64,000 nucleotides of DNA from SpSt-398 sp041752235 (GCA_041752235.1 JBGSHM010000010.1:211306-275305), one strand, 5' to 3'. Positions 1 to 8,973 are shown, counted from the first letter of the stretch. The notes: generated by a model from the letters alone, not told the origin. Translations and numbers: made by a program.

Positions 1-513
1 ATCTTCTCTGGTAGCTCAGAGCGCCGCTTGGCTCGTCTGGCTCAACCATCCGACGAACACGATGTAGCCCTTGTAAAAGTGGACATCCCCACACCGCTCC
101 AAAAAGTGAAGATGGTGGATAAGACCTCTTCCATTGTTCCAGGGCAATCAGTAACCGTTATGGGTTATCCGGGTGTGGCTCCGCAACAGGTCGCTGTAAG
201 AAACTCCAAAGACCCCTTCAATCCTGAAATGAAGGCGGCAACTATACCCACTCCAACTGTAACTCCGGGAAGTATTGGCCGGATCATCCCTGCCTCTTCC
301 ATGAAGGACATGCGCTTTAGCGGTTTTGGTGATTCATACCAACTTACCGTAACAGCCACCGGTCCGGGTAACAGCGGCGGTCCCCTCTTTGATGACGAAG
401 GCAATGTGATCGGTATCTATTACGCCAGCAATACCGATGGCGCAGGTACCAGGATCACGTTTGCTGTACCGATCAAGTATGGCTTGCAGTTGATGGGCGT
501 GAAGAAATCGTGA
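1..513 (+). CDS. Trypsin-like serine protease, C-terminal part (gene runs off the left edge)
   Basis: The frame is open from base 1, so the true start lies outside the window and the TTG at 28 is not a believable start. What remains is the second half of a chymotrypsin-fold (S1/DegP-like) protease. HDVALVKVD carries the catalytic Asp, and GPGNSGGPLFDDEGNVIG carries the nucleophilic Ser in the classic GNSGGPL setting; the His of the triad would be upstream. The chain ends soon after the last barrel strands (ITFAVPIKYG), so no PDZ domain follows. It is codirectional with the kinase/phosphatase genes downstream but separated from them by a 196-base repeat-filled gap. A link to that signalling cluster is inference; the protease fold is clear. 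Confidence 0.85.
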   Translation: MFSGSSERRLARLAQPSDEHDVALVKVDIPTPLQKVKMVDKTSSIVPGQSVTVMGYPGVAPQQVAVRNSKDPFNPEMKAATIPTPTVTPGSIGRIIPASSMKDMRFSGFGDSYQLTVTATGPGNSGGPLFDDEGNVIGIYYASNTDGAGTRITFAVPIKYGLQLMGVKKS

Positions 514-709
<196 letters not shown>

Positions 710-1909
710 ATGACACCCCCGCACACCACCATATCCGGCTACATTCTCCAGGAGCGCATTGGCGCGGGTGGTATGGGAGAGGTGTATCGGGCCTGGCATC
801 CAGGTCTGGGAAGAAAGGCAGCCATCAAGATACTCCATCAAAAAGACCAGGCGGAACGGTTCAAACAAGAAGCCTATATCCAATCTTCGGTTGACCATCC
901 GCACATCGCCAAGCTCTTTGAATACACGGTGTCGGGGGATACACCCTGCATCATCATGGAATATGTGGAGGGAGAACCTTTGGATCAATACCTCCGCCAA
1001 AAAGGAAGGATTCCGGAAACAGAACTCATTTTTATCCTGGAACAGGTTACTAGCGCGCTGGAATATCTCCATGCACGAGAAGTGCTGCACCGGGATATCA
1101 AACCCTCTAATTTCCGTCGTCTGCCCGATGGCCGGATCAAGATGCTTGATTTTGGTATCGCCAAATACAAGTATTCTCCCCGGCTTACGCAACAGGGATT
1201 TGTGGTAGGTACCACCGAGTACATGGCACCAGAACAATTTGAACAACAGGTTGACCTGCGTTCCGATATCTGGAGTTTCGGGGTCATGACCTACGAATTA
1301 GCAACCGGTTATCTGCCTTTTGAAGCCACCAATCCCATTAGCCTGCGGGCAAGAATCGGGAAGGCCAGTTTTACCAATCCAAAACTGCTGGTCCCGGGGC
1401 TCGATGAACGCATCATTTCCCTGATCGATAAATGTATCCGCCTCAACCCGGCACAACGCCCGACAGCCGCACAGGTACAAGGAATCCTGAAAGGAACCAA
1501 CCGAGTAATACCCAAACTCAGCACCCTCAAAGAGCGACTTCCTCAATGGTCTCCTTTAGCCTGGGTTGGACTATTGATCCTGATATTGGTGATTACGATC
1601 TCCCTCATTCCCGAAAAGAAAGAAATTATCCGGAATGGGCCGGGAGGACTTAATCCTGCCGATGTGGGCAAACCGGTACAAGCGAATATGCGCAGTATTA
1701 CCATCAATGTACCGGGTGTGGAGAAAGCCACGCTTGTATTTCCTGATGGCAGTCGCCAGGCGGCCCCTTACACCATTCATGGTAAAGATGGAGAATCCGT
1801 GAAGTTTCGGATCGAAGCCGATGGATATGAACACAAAGAAGTGGCCTTTGATCTGGTGATGGGCCCACGTACATATGATTTTGTTTTGGATAAACTAAAC
1901 AGGGAATAA
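710..1909 (+). CDS. Membrane-anchored Ser/Thr protein kinase (Hanks type, PknB-like)
   Basis: This 399-residue protein has a full N-terminal kinase domain: glycine loop GAGGMGEVY (18-26), catalytic Lys40 in AAIKIL, HRDIKPSN (127-134) with catalytic Asp129, DFG at 147-149 and the APE motif in YMAPEQF. One hydrophobic segment at about 283-301 is followed by a C-terminal domain of about 95 residues that resembles a PEGA-type beta domain (VFPDGSRQAAPYTI), expected outside the cytoplasm. The ATG at 710 comes directly after a C-run. Its stop overlaps the start of the phosphatase gene by one base (TAATG), which suggests coupled translation. Substrate is unknown. The kinase call is firm; the PEGA call is tentative. 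Confidence 0.93.
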   Translation: MTPPHTTISGYILQERIGAGGMGEVYRAWHPGLGRKAAIKILHQKDQAERFKQEAYIQSSVDHPHIAKLFEYTVSGDTPCIIMEYVEGEPLDQYLRQKGRIPETELIFILEQVTSALEYLHAREVLHRDIKPSNFRRLPDGRIKMLDFGIAKYKYSPRLTQQGFVVGTTEYMAPEQFEQQVDLRSDIWSFGVMTYELATGYLPFEATNPISLRARIGKASFTNPKLLVPGLDERIISLIDKCIRLNPAQRPTAAQVQGILKGTNRVIPKLSTLKERLPQWSPLAWVGLLILILVITISLIPEKKEIIRNGPGGLNPADVGKPVQANMRSITINVPGVEKATLVFPDGSRQAAPYTIHGKDGESVKFRIEADGYEHKEVAFDLVMGPRTYDFVLDKLNRE

Positions 1910-2808
1910 TGTTCTGGAAAAAAATATTTAAACGCAAAGAGAAATCGGCACTTCCAACTCACCGTACCGAGATCATAGACTCCGGTCATATCAAAGTGGT
2001 GGTGCGTACCGATCTGGGAAATATTCGTCTCAATAATGAAGACCTCGGTCTGTTCTATCGCATTGCCGATGAAAAAGTGATCCGCGAAAAGGGATACCTC
2101 TTATTGGTCGCCGATGGAATGGGTGGTCATCAGGCCGGTGAGGTCGCCAGTCGCATGGCGTCGGAAATCATCAGCCAGGAATATTTCAAATCGGAAAAGA
2201 ATGGAGGAATCGAGAAGAGCCTGCGACGCGCCTTTCTCTCCGCTAATCAACAAATATTCCAATCCGCTTCATTAAATAAGGAAAGACATGGCATGGGTAC
2301 TACCTGTACCGCCTTGGTGGTAACAGAGCAGTCCATTCATTTTGGCCATGTAGGTGATAGCCGGGCGTATTTGTGGAAACAAAACGCCATTCACCGCATC
2401 ACCGAGGACCATACCTATGTTCAGGAGTTGGTGCGCAGTGGAGAGATCACCCGGGAGGAAGCCGAAACCCATCCCAAGCGAAATATCCTGACCAATGCCA
2501 TGGGAACAAAGCCCGATGTAAAAGTGGATACAGGAAAATTCCACCTGCCCTTCGAAACGGGCGATCGCCTTTTGCTTTGTTCCGATGGGTTGTATGACTA
2601 CCTGGTGGATGCAGAGATCGCCCAGTGGCTATCGGGTAATACCATCGCCGAAGCGGCCGAACAAATGATCCAGGAAGCAAAAAACAGAGGAGGACATGAC
2701 AATATCACCATTGTACTGGCAGAGAAAACATCCGGTGAAACGGATTCCCCGGCCAAAGAAACCCGGGACATTGACCTGCCAGTTACCAAAGAACTTGATT
2801 TACCATGA
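1909..2808 (+). CDS. PP2C-family protein Ser/Thr phosphatase (Stp1/PrpC type)
   Basis: The 299-residue protein has the PP2C metal-binding motifs in order: RTDLGNIRLNNED near residues 33-45, ADGMGGHQAGE (68-78), GHVGDSRAYLW, LLCSDGLYDYL and GGHDNITIV (261-269). It should remove phosphate from Ser/Thr residues in a Mn/Mg-dependent manner, probably opposing the two kinases encoded on either side. No membrane segment is visible, so it is cytoplasmic. A basic stretch at the N-terminus (FWKKIFKRKEK) could touch the membrane. Start and stop overlap both neighbours (TAATG upstream, ATGA downstream), so the three genes form one translation-coupled unit. Confidence 0.95.
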   Translation: MFWKKIFKRKEKSALPTHRTEIIDSGHIKVVVRTDLGNIRLNNEDLGLFYRIADEKVIREKGYLLLVADGMGGHQAGEVASRMASEIISQEYFKSEKNGGIEKSLRRAFLSANQQIFQSASLNKERHGMGTTCTALVVTEQSIHFGHVGDSRAYLWKQNAIHRITEDHTYVQELVRSGEITREEAETHPKRNILTNAMGTKPDVKVDTGKFHLPFETGDRLLLCSDGLYDYLVDAEIAQWLSGNTIAEAAEQMIQEAKNRGGHDNITIVLAEKTSGETDSPAKETRDIDLPVTKELDLP

Positions 2809-4550
2809 TCGGACAACACATACAGAACTACCAGGTGACCGCCCATTTGGGAGAGGGAGGCATGGGTACTGTTTACAAAGCCACCGATACGGTTTTGGGG
2901 CGGGAGGTGGCACTCAAGATGCTGCACACCCCGCTGATCAACCAATCGCAATTTCTGGAACGCTTTCGGAAAGAAGCACGCATCCTGGCCCAGTTGCTCC
3001 ACCCCAATATCACCGCCATTTACAATTTTATCGAGCAGAACAACAGCCATTACATGGTGATGGAATTTGTGGAAGGCAAGAACCTCGACAGTCTGCTTCG
3101 CCAGCACCGTGTACTTTCTTATCAAACCATCGTGCCCGTTTTTATCCAGGCCCTGGAAGGATTGCATCATGCACATAGAAAAGGCATCTTCCACCGCGAC
3201 ATCAAACCCTCGAATCTGATCCTTACTCCCGATGGCACGGTCAAGGTCATGGACTTTGGCATTGCCCGCATGGCCGGGGAACAACGCATGACCCAGATAA
3301 ACCGGGTTGTAGGTACCGTGGAATTCATGGCTCCGGAGTTGATACAAGGAAAAGACCCTTCCGTAGCCTCGGACATCTATGCTACGGCTGTAACCATGTA
3401 TGAACTCCTTACCGGTAAACTCCCATTTGAGAGCACCACGGATTTCAATCTCATGCAAGAGATCCTGCAGAAGAAACCACCTGCCCCGGATAAACTCAAT
3501 GCGGCGATTCCCAAGAGCCTGAGCCAGATCCTGCTCAAAGCCATGGAAAAGAAACCTGAATCGAGATATTCTGACGCACGTGCTTTTCAGCAAGCCCTCA
3601 TCAATGCCTTCCCGCAATTACGGGAGATCGATATGCAAGCATTGACGCCTTCTGCACCCATGACACAGGTGATCTCCACCACCGGCAACCATCCGCTGGC
3701 TACCCAGATAGACGCCAGGGTGGGCACGCAACGTACCGGTGATAATGCGTTGCCTGTGATGACCCGGCTTCAACAGAAATGGGAAGGATTAAATAAGAAA
3801 CATGTGGGCATTGCTGCCGGTGTACTTGCCCTGCTCATCGTTGTGACCAGCCTTTTATTTGGCGGCAAAAAAGACCAGGTATCAGATAACACCTTATCCC
3901 CTACAGATAGTACCGGACAAACAAATACGGTCAACCATTCTGCAACCTCTTCTGATGAAAATGGCGGTGGCGGTTCACTGCCCGCCAACTGTACAGTGAC
4001 CACCATTACCCCCCCTTCGGAAAGGTTTCAACCCATTGATGACCCAAAGAAAGGGAATGAAGGAAATCAAAAACCAAAAGAGGACAAGAAACCCGTCATT
4101 CCCAATGAAAAGCCAAAGGATGATCCCATAGAGATCAAACCTGTTGTTGTCATTCCCAAAGAAGAGCCTAAGCCTGACCCCGGACCGGTCAATCCACCAG
4201 AGAAAAAAGCCACACGCACCATCGCGTTGGTCAACCGTACGGAAATCAGTCTTTACCTCCGCGAAAACATCAATGGCAATTCAGCCTATGCGGGTCAATC
4301 ACTCAGCTTTACGGTTACACGCCCCGTGTATTATAGCGGGGAAGTCATTGTAGAAAAAGGGGCTTCTGCTACCGGGCGTATCACCAAAGCGGGTAATAAA
4401 AAATTATCCATCGTCATCAGCTCAGTTAAGGCCGCCAATGGGCAACGGATTCCTTTACAGGAAACGGAACTCAGCGGTCGGATCGAAGAGATCCTCGCCA
4501 GTCGAAACTATTCAGCTTATATCAAAAAAGGAATTACCATCACTCTCTAA
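2805..4550 (+). CDS. Membrane-anchored Ser/Thr protein kinase with long Pro/Lys-rich linker
   Basis: A second Hanks-type kinase of 581 residues: glycine loop GEGGMGTVYKA, catalytic Lys38, FHRDIKPSN with Asp132, DFG at 150-152, FMAPE. One membrane segment lies near 333-352 (GIAAGVLALLIVVTSLLF). It is followed by a linker rich in Pro, Lys, Asp and Glu (about 420-470) and a C-terminal domain of about 110 residues beginning at TRTIALVNRTEIS that I do not recognise; this would be periplasmic. The start overlaps the phosphatase stop (ATGA). Together the three genes look like a small phospho-signalling module. What the periplasmic domain senses cannot be read from the sequence. Confidence 0.93.
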   Translation: MIGQHIQNYQVTAHLGEGGMGTVYKATDTVLGREVALKMLHTPLINQSQFLERFRKEARILAQLLHPNITAIYNFIEQNNSHYMVMEFVEGKNLDSLLRQHRVLSYQTIVPVFIQALEGLHHAHRKGIFHRDIKPSNLILTPDGTVKVMDFGIARMAGEQRMTQINRVVGTVEFMAPELIQGKDPSVASDIYATAVTMYELLTGKLPFESTTDFNLMQEILQKKPPAPDKLNAAIPKSLSQILLKAMEKKPESRYSDARAFQQALINAFPQLREIDMQALTPSAPMTQVISTTGNHPLATQIDARVGTQRTGDNALPVMTRLQQKWEGLNKKHVGIAAGVLALLIVVTSLLFGGKKDQVSDNTLSPTDSTGQTNTVNHSATSSDENGGGGSLPANCTVTTITPPSERFQPIDDPKKGNEGNQKPKEDKKPVIPNEKPKDDPIEIKPVVVIPKEEPKPDPGPVNPPEKKATRTIALVNRTEISLYLRENINGNSAYAGQSLSFTVTRPVYYSGEVIVEKGASATGRITKAGNKKLSIVISSVKAANGQRIPLQETELSGRIEEILASRNYSAYIKKGITITL

Positions 4551-4570
4551 CCAAAAAAAAATCAACAATC

Positions 4571-5197
4571 ATGAAAAAGATCCTTCTCGCAGTCTTGTTA
4601 TTCAGTTCCCTGGCAATGACTGCCCAGGTAAAACAGAGATCGACCACCAAGGGGTTTAGTGCCGCTATTCAGGGACATACCCTGGGTTGGACCTCTACCT
4701 ATTTCCAATACCTCGATGAAAATTCTCCCAATGGATATGGTGGCGGCCTTCGCCTGGGTTATGGTGTCACCGATATGATCGAACCTTATCTCGCCATTGA
4801 TTTTACCACCATGGGAACATCAAACATCGATGCGCAATCCTTCAAGATGCGTCACCTTGACATTGGTGTTCGCCTCAATTTCGTTGGAAATGTACACCCG
4901 GTACGTCCTTTCGTTGAAGCCGGTTTTACATCCCTGAAAGGAACGCTGAAACAAGTCGTCAGTGGTTCCGGTTATGTGGATGCCGACTTCTATGGTGGTA
5001 AGCCACATCTGGGTGGTGGTGTAAGCTGGTTCCCCAGTGTACCCATCAACATTTTCGCCAAAGGAATTTTTACTGTAGGTAAAAAATCAAACCTGGATAT
5101 CGATGGCGTCAAAAGTCCGGATAAGCCCGATGTAACTACATTCCGCATATCCGTCGGTGTTGGTTTCAATATCTCCGAGCTCGTTGCCAATAATTAA
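4571..5197 (+). CDS. Small outer-membrane beta-barrel protein
   Basis: A 208-residue protein starts with a clean signal peptide (KKILLAVLLFSSLAMTAQ). The rest alternates polar and hydrophobic residues in beta strands, with repeated Gly/aromatic pairs (GGGLRLGYGVTDMIEPYLAIDF, shown only in part here as LRLGYGVTDM), and ends near FRISVGVGFNIS. This fits the OmpA-like eight-stranded barrel fold common in Bacteroidota. It begins 20 bases after the second kinase gene, so it probably shares its transcript. Its function is unknown; it might be the outer-membrane partner or target of the kinase module, but nothing in the sequence proves that. Confidence 0.75.
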   Translation: MKKILLAVLLFSSLAMTAQVKQRSTTKGFSAAIQGHTLGWTSTYFQYLDENSPNGYGGGLRLGYGVTDMIEPYLAIDFTTMGTSNIDAQSFKMRHLDIGVRLNFVGNVHPVRPFVEAGFTSLKGTLKQVVSGSGYVDADFYGGKPHLGGGVSWFPSVPINIFAKGIFTVGKKSNLDIDGVKSPDKPDVTTFRISVGVGFNISELVANN

Positions 5198-5201
5198 TCA
5201 C

Positions 5202-5260
5202 GCTTAGCGCCTTCGCGTCCTGGCGGTTATGCCTTACCGCCAAGGCGCAAGGACGCTAAA
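5202..5260. repeat. TTTACCGC-type palindromic element, copy 1
   Basis: The arms TTAGCGCCTTCGCGTCCTGG and CCGCCAAGGCGCAAGGACGC face each other around a short loop near 5230-5234. In this copy the ACCGCC ends point inward and the GCTAA ends outward. It lies between two codirectional outer-membrane protein genes. Confidence 0.9.
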
Positions 5261-5279
5261 AACAAAAAATACCTTCAAC

Positions 5280-6476
5280 ATGAAACAAGTTTTTATTGCC
5301 TGTTCCTTTTTAACTATTAGTAATTACATGATGGGTCAGAATATTGTCTTCTGGACACCCACCAATTTGCATGGTACCATTATTGACAATACCACCAGTG
5401 TAAGGGCCGAAGCACTCGGCAAGAACACCATTACACTCAATGGGGTGCGTACCGCCTTCGAGAACCCGGCAACGATCAGTCCGGGTGATGATAAATTACA
5501 AATAGCTTTGAACTACCTAAAAGGTAGTCCGGTTTATCCCAAGGCTTATTACCCTTTTCTCGGTGTTTCGTATCGCATTCTTCCAAAAGTGACCGCCTCT
5601 CTTACTACCCATCATTATATAGATCCTGATTCCTATTGGAGTGCTGAAATTGCCGGACAGGATTTTGACACGGAGAAAAAAGCCCATCACACGTATTCGG
5701 TTGGGTTGGCGGCGGAAGTACTCGAAGGATTGCATGTCGGCTTATCAGGTAACCTGATGCAGGATGAAGAGATCAAAGGTCAAACTACCTCCAAGGATTT
5801 TATCATGAACCTGGGAGTGATCTATGATAAAAAAGTTAGCTTCTTTAAAAACAAATCCGGTATCAGTAATGAGAATTTTCGGGTGGCCGCCAGTATGTTT
5901 AACCTGTTGATGGATGGGCAAACGATTCAACGGCAGAGTGAAACCGTATGGCAATACCGGGATATGCCCATCATTGCCCGTGCCGGTGTGGCTTATGGAT
6001 TTAGTTTGCCTTTAAAACCAGCCTTTGCCCAAAAAAGCAAAAAACTGAAAAGTGCTCCGCAAACCATTGACCTGAGTGCCAGGTTGCAATATGGAAATTG
6101 GCTGAAAAACAGCAAGCACATTTATGATGAATACAACTTTCACACCCACATCGGTATTGGCCTCGAAGCCGTAGCCCTGAAACTCCTCGCTGTTCGATTG
6201 GGGTATTTTACTGAATCGAGGATAGTGGCTAAAAATCCGGTCCCGGGTACGCGTTATGCCACCAAGGACAAACGCAAGGGGCTTACCTGGGGATTGGGCG
6301 CCATCATACCGGCAAAAGACTGGTCGAATGGGAAACTCCCCTTTGATATCCGTTTTGATCTGTTATTGAAAAATCATCCTGATCTGCTGGATGAGGTTGT
6401 TTCCATGAGGTCATCTCCCGATTTCACCGATAAGAAACTCCAGTTCGGCATCGGTATCGAACTCGCGATAAAGTAG
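5280..6476 (+). CDS. Outer-membrane beta-barrel protein, PorV/PorP-like
   Basis: I place the start at the ATG at 5280, not at 5229, because the protein then opens with a signal peptide (KQVFIACSFLTISNYMMGQ) and the upstream 17 codons would be translated from a repeat element. The 398-residue chain has many amphipathic strands (GVSYRILPKVTASLTTHHY; GVAYGFSLPLK; GIGLEAVALKLLAVRLGYF) and ends FGIGIELAIK, an outer-membrane signature. NPATISPGDDKLQIA near the N-terminus recalls PorV/PorP-type proteins, in which an early Asn-Pro-Ala segment precedes the barrel. The barrel is well supported; the family name is a guess. Confidence 0.7.
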   Translation: MKQVFIACSFLTISNYMMGQNIVFWTPTNLHGTIIDNTTSVRAEALGKNTITLNGVRTAFENPATISPGDDKLQIALNYLKGSPVYPKAYYPFLGVSYRILPKVTASLTTHHYIDPDSYWSAEIAGQDFDTEKKAHHTYSVGLAAEVLEGLHVGLSGNLMQDEEIKGQTTSKDFIMNLGVIYDKKVSFFKNKSGISNENFRVAASMFNLLMDGQTIQRQSETVWQYRDMPIIARAGVAYGFSLPLKPAFAQKSKKLKSAPQTIDLSARLQYGNWLKNSKHIYDEYNFHTHIGIGLEAVALKLLAVRLGYFTESRIVAKNPVPGTRYATKDKRKGLTWGLGAIIPAKDWSNGKLPFDIRFDLLLKNHPDLLDEVVSMRSSPDFTDKKLQFGIGIELAIK

Positions 6477-6500
6477 GTTAGGAATAGTGAGGTAAATGAA

Positions 6501-6542
6501 AACAGGCAGCTGTACGTAGTACAAGCTGCCTGTTCTTTTTTT
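6501..6542 (+). terminator. Intrinsic terminator after the outer-membrane protein gene
   Basis: An 11-bp stem, AACAGGCAGCT paired with AGCTGCCTGTT (6501-6511 with 6524-6534), is followed by C and seven T residues. It ends the plus-strand transcription unit that starts with the kinases. Confidence 0.9.
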
Positions 6543-6550
6543 GATTTTAG

Positions 6551-6614
6551 GTCGGAGGTCCGAAGTCCGGGGTCAGGAGTCCGAAGTATTACTCCGGACC
6601 CCCGACTCCCGACT
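6551..6614. repeat. Degenerate word repeat, GTCCGGAGTC family, copy 1
   Basis: Words such as GTCGGAGGTCCGAAGTCCGG run forward from 6551 and their complements (ACTCCGGACCCCCGACTCCC) run from 6590 to 6614, forming an imperfect hairpin that touches the tsf stop codon. Confidence 0.85.
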
Positions 6615-7451
6615 TTATCCTAACGCTACTCTCTTAAACCCGGTCACTTTCACATTTCCGGCTTCTTTGAGGTAATCGGCTACGGATTTGCTGCCATCTT
6701 TTACAAATGCCTGGGCTTCCAGGGTTTGTTCTTTGAAGAAGGCGTTCATTTTTCCGTCGGCGATCTTAGCGATCATTTCATCTGGCTTTCCAGCCATTTT
6801 GGGATCCTGTTTCATCAGGTCAACGATGATGTCTTTCTCGCGGGCGATCACATCGGCAGGAACACTGGCGGCATCAACGGCCACTGGGTTCAGTGCTGCG
6901 ATCTGCATCGCTACATCTTTACCAGCTTCGGCGGCTTCTTTGTTCATACCAACCAATACCCCGATGCGGTAGGCACCATGGATATAGGAGGCTACATATT
7001 CGGCATCAATGCGCTCCAGACGGGTTACCCCGATCTTTTCACCAATGGAAGCTAATTTATCATTTACCAGATCAGCCACGGTGGCGGAACCGGCTTTGGT
7101 GCTCAGCAATTCTTCCAGGGTCTTCACGTTGGCCGCTACGGCCGCATCGGCAATGGTTTGAGCAAAGGCCACAAAATCAGCATTCTTACTTACGAAGTCT
7201 GTTTCGCAGCTCACACATACCACGATACCTGTCTTATGGTCAGCGGTTGTTTGGGCGATCACCACACCTTCTTTGGCTTCACGGTCGCTGCGTTTGGCAG
7301 CTACTTTCTGTCCTTGTTTGCGCAGCCAGTCGATCGCTGCTTCAAAATCACCATTGGTTTCGGTGAGGGCTTTGCGGCAATCCATCATACCGGCACCGGT
7401 TGCCTGACGGAGTTTGTTTATATCCTGGGCACTGATTGTCACTGTTGACAT
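6615..7451 (-). CDS. tsf: Translation elongation factor Ts
   Basis: EF-Ts is the nucleotide exchange factor that regenerates EF-Tu-GTP in the cytoplasm. The 278-residue protein has the usual UBA-like start (INKLRQATGAGMMDCRKAL), the core contact motif (ETDFVSKNADFV) and the late LMKQDPKMAG segment in which homologues carry the same VxxxDP pattern. Its length is normal for the family. It is the last gene of rplM-rpsI-rpsB-tsf, with rpsB upstream across a 112-base gap occupied by a word repeat. The ATG at 7451 is the natural start. Confidence 0.97.
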   Translation of the reverse strand: MSTVTISAQDINKLRQATGAGMMDCRKALTETNGDFEAAIDWLRKQGQKVAAKRSDREAKEGVVIAQTTADHKTGIVVCVSCETDFVSKNADFVAFAQTIADAAVAANVKTLEELLSTKAGSATVADLVNDKLASIGEKIGVTRLERIDAEYVASYIHGAYRIGVLVGMNKEAAEAGKDVAMQIAALNPVAVDAASVPADVIAREKDIIVDLMKQDPKMAGKPDEMIAKIADGKMNAFFKEQTLEAQAFVKDGSKSVADYLKEAGNVKVTGFKRVALG

Positions 7452-7484
7452 ATAGTTATTATTTAAAGATCAAAGAATGGTTTG

Positions 7485-7582
7485 GGGTTCGGAGTCCGGG
7501 GTCGGGGGTCCGGGGTCGGGAGTCGGGGGTAATTCTTCCGACTTTGGACTTCCGTCTTCGGACCTTGGACTTCCGTCTTCGA
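7485..7582. repeat. Degenerate word repeat, GTCCGGAGTC family, copy 2
   Basis: About 100 bases between rpsB and tsf: GGAGTCCGGGGTCGGGGGTC-type words at 7490-7530, then complements (CCGACTTTGGACTTCCGTCT) at 7538-7582. It is an imperfect long hairpin inside a ribosomal protein operon. Confidence 0.85.
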
Positions 7583-7588
7583 ACTAAC

Positions 7589-8476
7589 TCAACGTCTTCC
7601 ACCACCCGGTCCACGACCAGCAGAAGTACCACCACCACCGGTTGTACGGCGACGTTGACCACCACCTGCGCCACGACCACGGCCACCACGTCCGGCTTCA
7701 GCTTCTGCTTCGGCCAGGAGTTTGGCTGCTTTCTTTTCCTTTTCGTCATCATTCACTTCATCTCCTTCATCGTCTTTGGCAGCTTGTCTTTCGGCAAGGC
7801 CTTCGGCGATGGCAGCGGTGATATAGTTTACAATGATGGCGATGGATTTGGTAGCATCATCATTCGCGGGAATGGGGAAGTCTACTTTATTGGGATCACA
7901 GTTTGTATCTACCACACCAAAGGTGGTAATGTTCAAACGCTTGGCTTCGGAGAGGGCAATATGCTCATGACCGATATCCACAATGAAAAGGGCAGCGGGT
8001 ACACGTCCCAACTGGGCGATACCACCGAGTACCTTTTCCATTTTATCCTTATCGCGGCTCAGCGTCAGGCGTTCTTTTTTAGTGATGCTGTCGAAAGAAC
8101 CATCGCCCAGCATTTTTTCAATGCTTTGCATCTTCTTCACGCTCTTGCGAACGGTATTGAAGTTGGTCAGCATTCCACCCAACCAACGCTCGGTTACGAA
8201 AGGCATATTTACTTTCCGTGCGCTATCGGTTACGATATCCTTGGCCTGCTTCTTGGTTCCAACGAACAGGATCTTCTTACCGCTGCGAGCGATCGCTTTA
8301 AGGGCGGCGGCAGATTCCTGTAAACACTCGGTGGTCTTGTTCAGGTCAATGATGTGGATGCCTTTCTTCTCAGCAAAGATGTAAGGCAACATCTTGGGGT
8401 TCCACTTCTTCTTCAGGTGACCAAAGTGTACACCGGCTTCGAGGAGCTGCTGTTGTAAGGAAGTATTATTTTCCAT
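7589..8476 (-). CDS. rpsB: 30S ribosomal protein S2 with Arg/Gly-rich C-terminal tail
   Basis: S2 is recognisable from LLEAGVHFGHLKKKWNPKM, the IIDLNKT segment, FVGTKKQA and RWLGGMLTNF. I choose the ATG at 8476 (MENNTSLQQQ) rather than the TTA-region codon at 8497, because homologues begin here and the upstream codons are repeat DNA. The protein is 295 residues, some 40-60 longer than a minimal S2. The surplus is at the C-terminus: an acidic stretch (DDEGDEVNDDEKEKK) followed by a low-complexity tail of Arg, Gly and Thr (RGGRGRGAGGGQRRR and more). The tail was probably added late; its role is unknown. Confidence 0.97.
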   Translation of the reverse strand: MENNTSLQQQLLEAGVHFGHLKKKWNPKMLPYIFAEKKGIHIIDLNKTTECLQESAAALKAIARSGKKILFVGTKKQAKDIVTDSARKVNMPFVTERWLGGMLTNFNTVRKSVKKMQSIEKMLGDGSFDSITKKERLTLSRDKDKMEKVLGGIAQLGRVPAALFIVDIGHEHIALSEAKRLNITTFGVVDTNCDPNKVDFPIPANDDATKSIAIIVNYITAAIAEGLAERQAAKDDEGDEVNDDEKEKKAAKLLAEAEAEAGRGGRGRGAGGGQRRRTTGGGGTSAGRGPGGGRR

Positions 8477-8481
8477 TTTAT

Positions 8482-8564
8482 GTTTAGCTTTTAGCATTTA
8501 GCTTTTAGCTGTGTAAATTGATTGTATCGCCGGGCTAATAGCTAAAAGCTAATAGCCAATGGCT
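8482..8564. repeat. Degenerate word repeat, TAGCTAATAGCT family, copy 1
   Basis: Words TTTAGCTTTTAGCATTTAGC at 8482-8510 face CTAATAGCTAAAAGCTAATA at 8534-8563, giving an imperfect hairpin between rpsI and rpsB. Confidence 0.85.
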
Positions 8565-8568
8565 ATAA

Positions 8569-8958
8569 TTAACGTTTGCTGAACTGGTAGCTTCTTCTGG
8601 CTTTCTTCTTACCAAATTTCTTCCGTTCTACAGAGCGTGGGTCACGTTTCAGCAGACCGGCTGCTTTCAACGCTGGACGCAGTTCGGCATTTACTTCAAC
8701 CAGCGCGCGGGCAATACCCAGCTTGGCAGCTTCAGCCTGACCTTTCAGACCACCACCAGCGGCGTTGATCTTAATGTCGAATTTGTCGGTAGCTTCCACG
8801 GTGCGCAGGGGAGCTTCCACCTGATTCTGCAGGTACACCAGGGGAAAATAAACTTTATAGTCTTTGTCGTTCACAGTGATGGCACCGGTTCCCTTGGAGA
8901 GGAAGATACGGGTCACGGCTTCTTTACGACGACCAATTCCGTTTTTCTGTTTTTCCAT
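8569..8958 (-). CDS. rpsI: 30S ribosomal protein S9
   Basis: S9 lies in the 30S head and its C-terminal tail reaches the P-site tRNA. The 129-residue protein has the family signature GGGLKGQAEAAKLGIARAL and the typical basic ending KKFGKKKARRSYQFSKR, including the final KR. It follows rplM, the near-universal partner, with a 52-base gap that contains a word repeat. The ATG at 8958 is followed by EKQKNGIGRRKEAVTRIFL, the normal N-terminus. Confidence 0.98.
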   Translation of the reverse strand: MEKQKNGIGRRKEAVTRIFLSKGTGAITVNDKDYKVYFPLVYLQNQVEAPLRTVEATDKFDIKINAAGGGLKGQAEAAKLGIARALVEVNAELRPALKAAGLLKRDPRSVERKKFGKKKARRSYQFSKR

Positions 8959-8973
8959 TTTCGATTATTTATT

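Noticed and set aside
1..30. tRNA-like fragment at the left edge (GTAGCTCAGAGCGCCGC)
   Set aside because: The rest of the cloverleaf is absent and the bases are in frame with the protease.
28..513. TTG at 28 as the true start of the protease
   Set aside because: The frame is open to base 1 and the catalytic His region is missing, so the gene starts outside the window.
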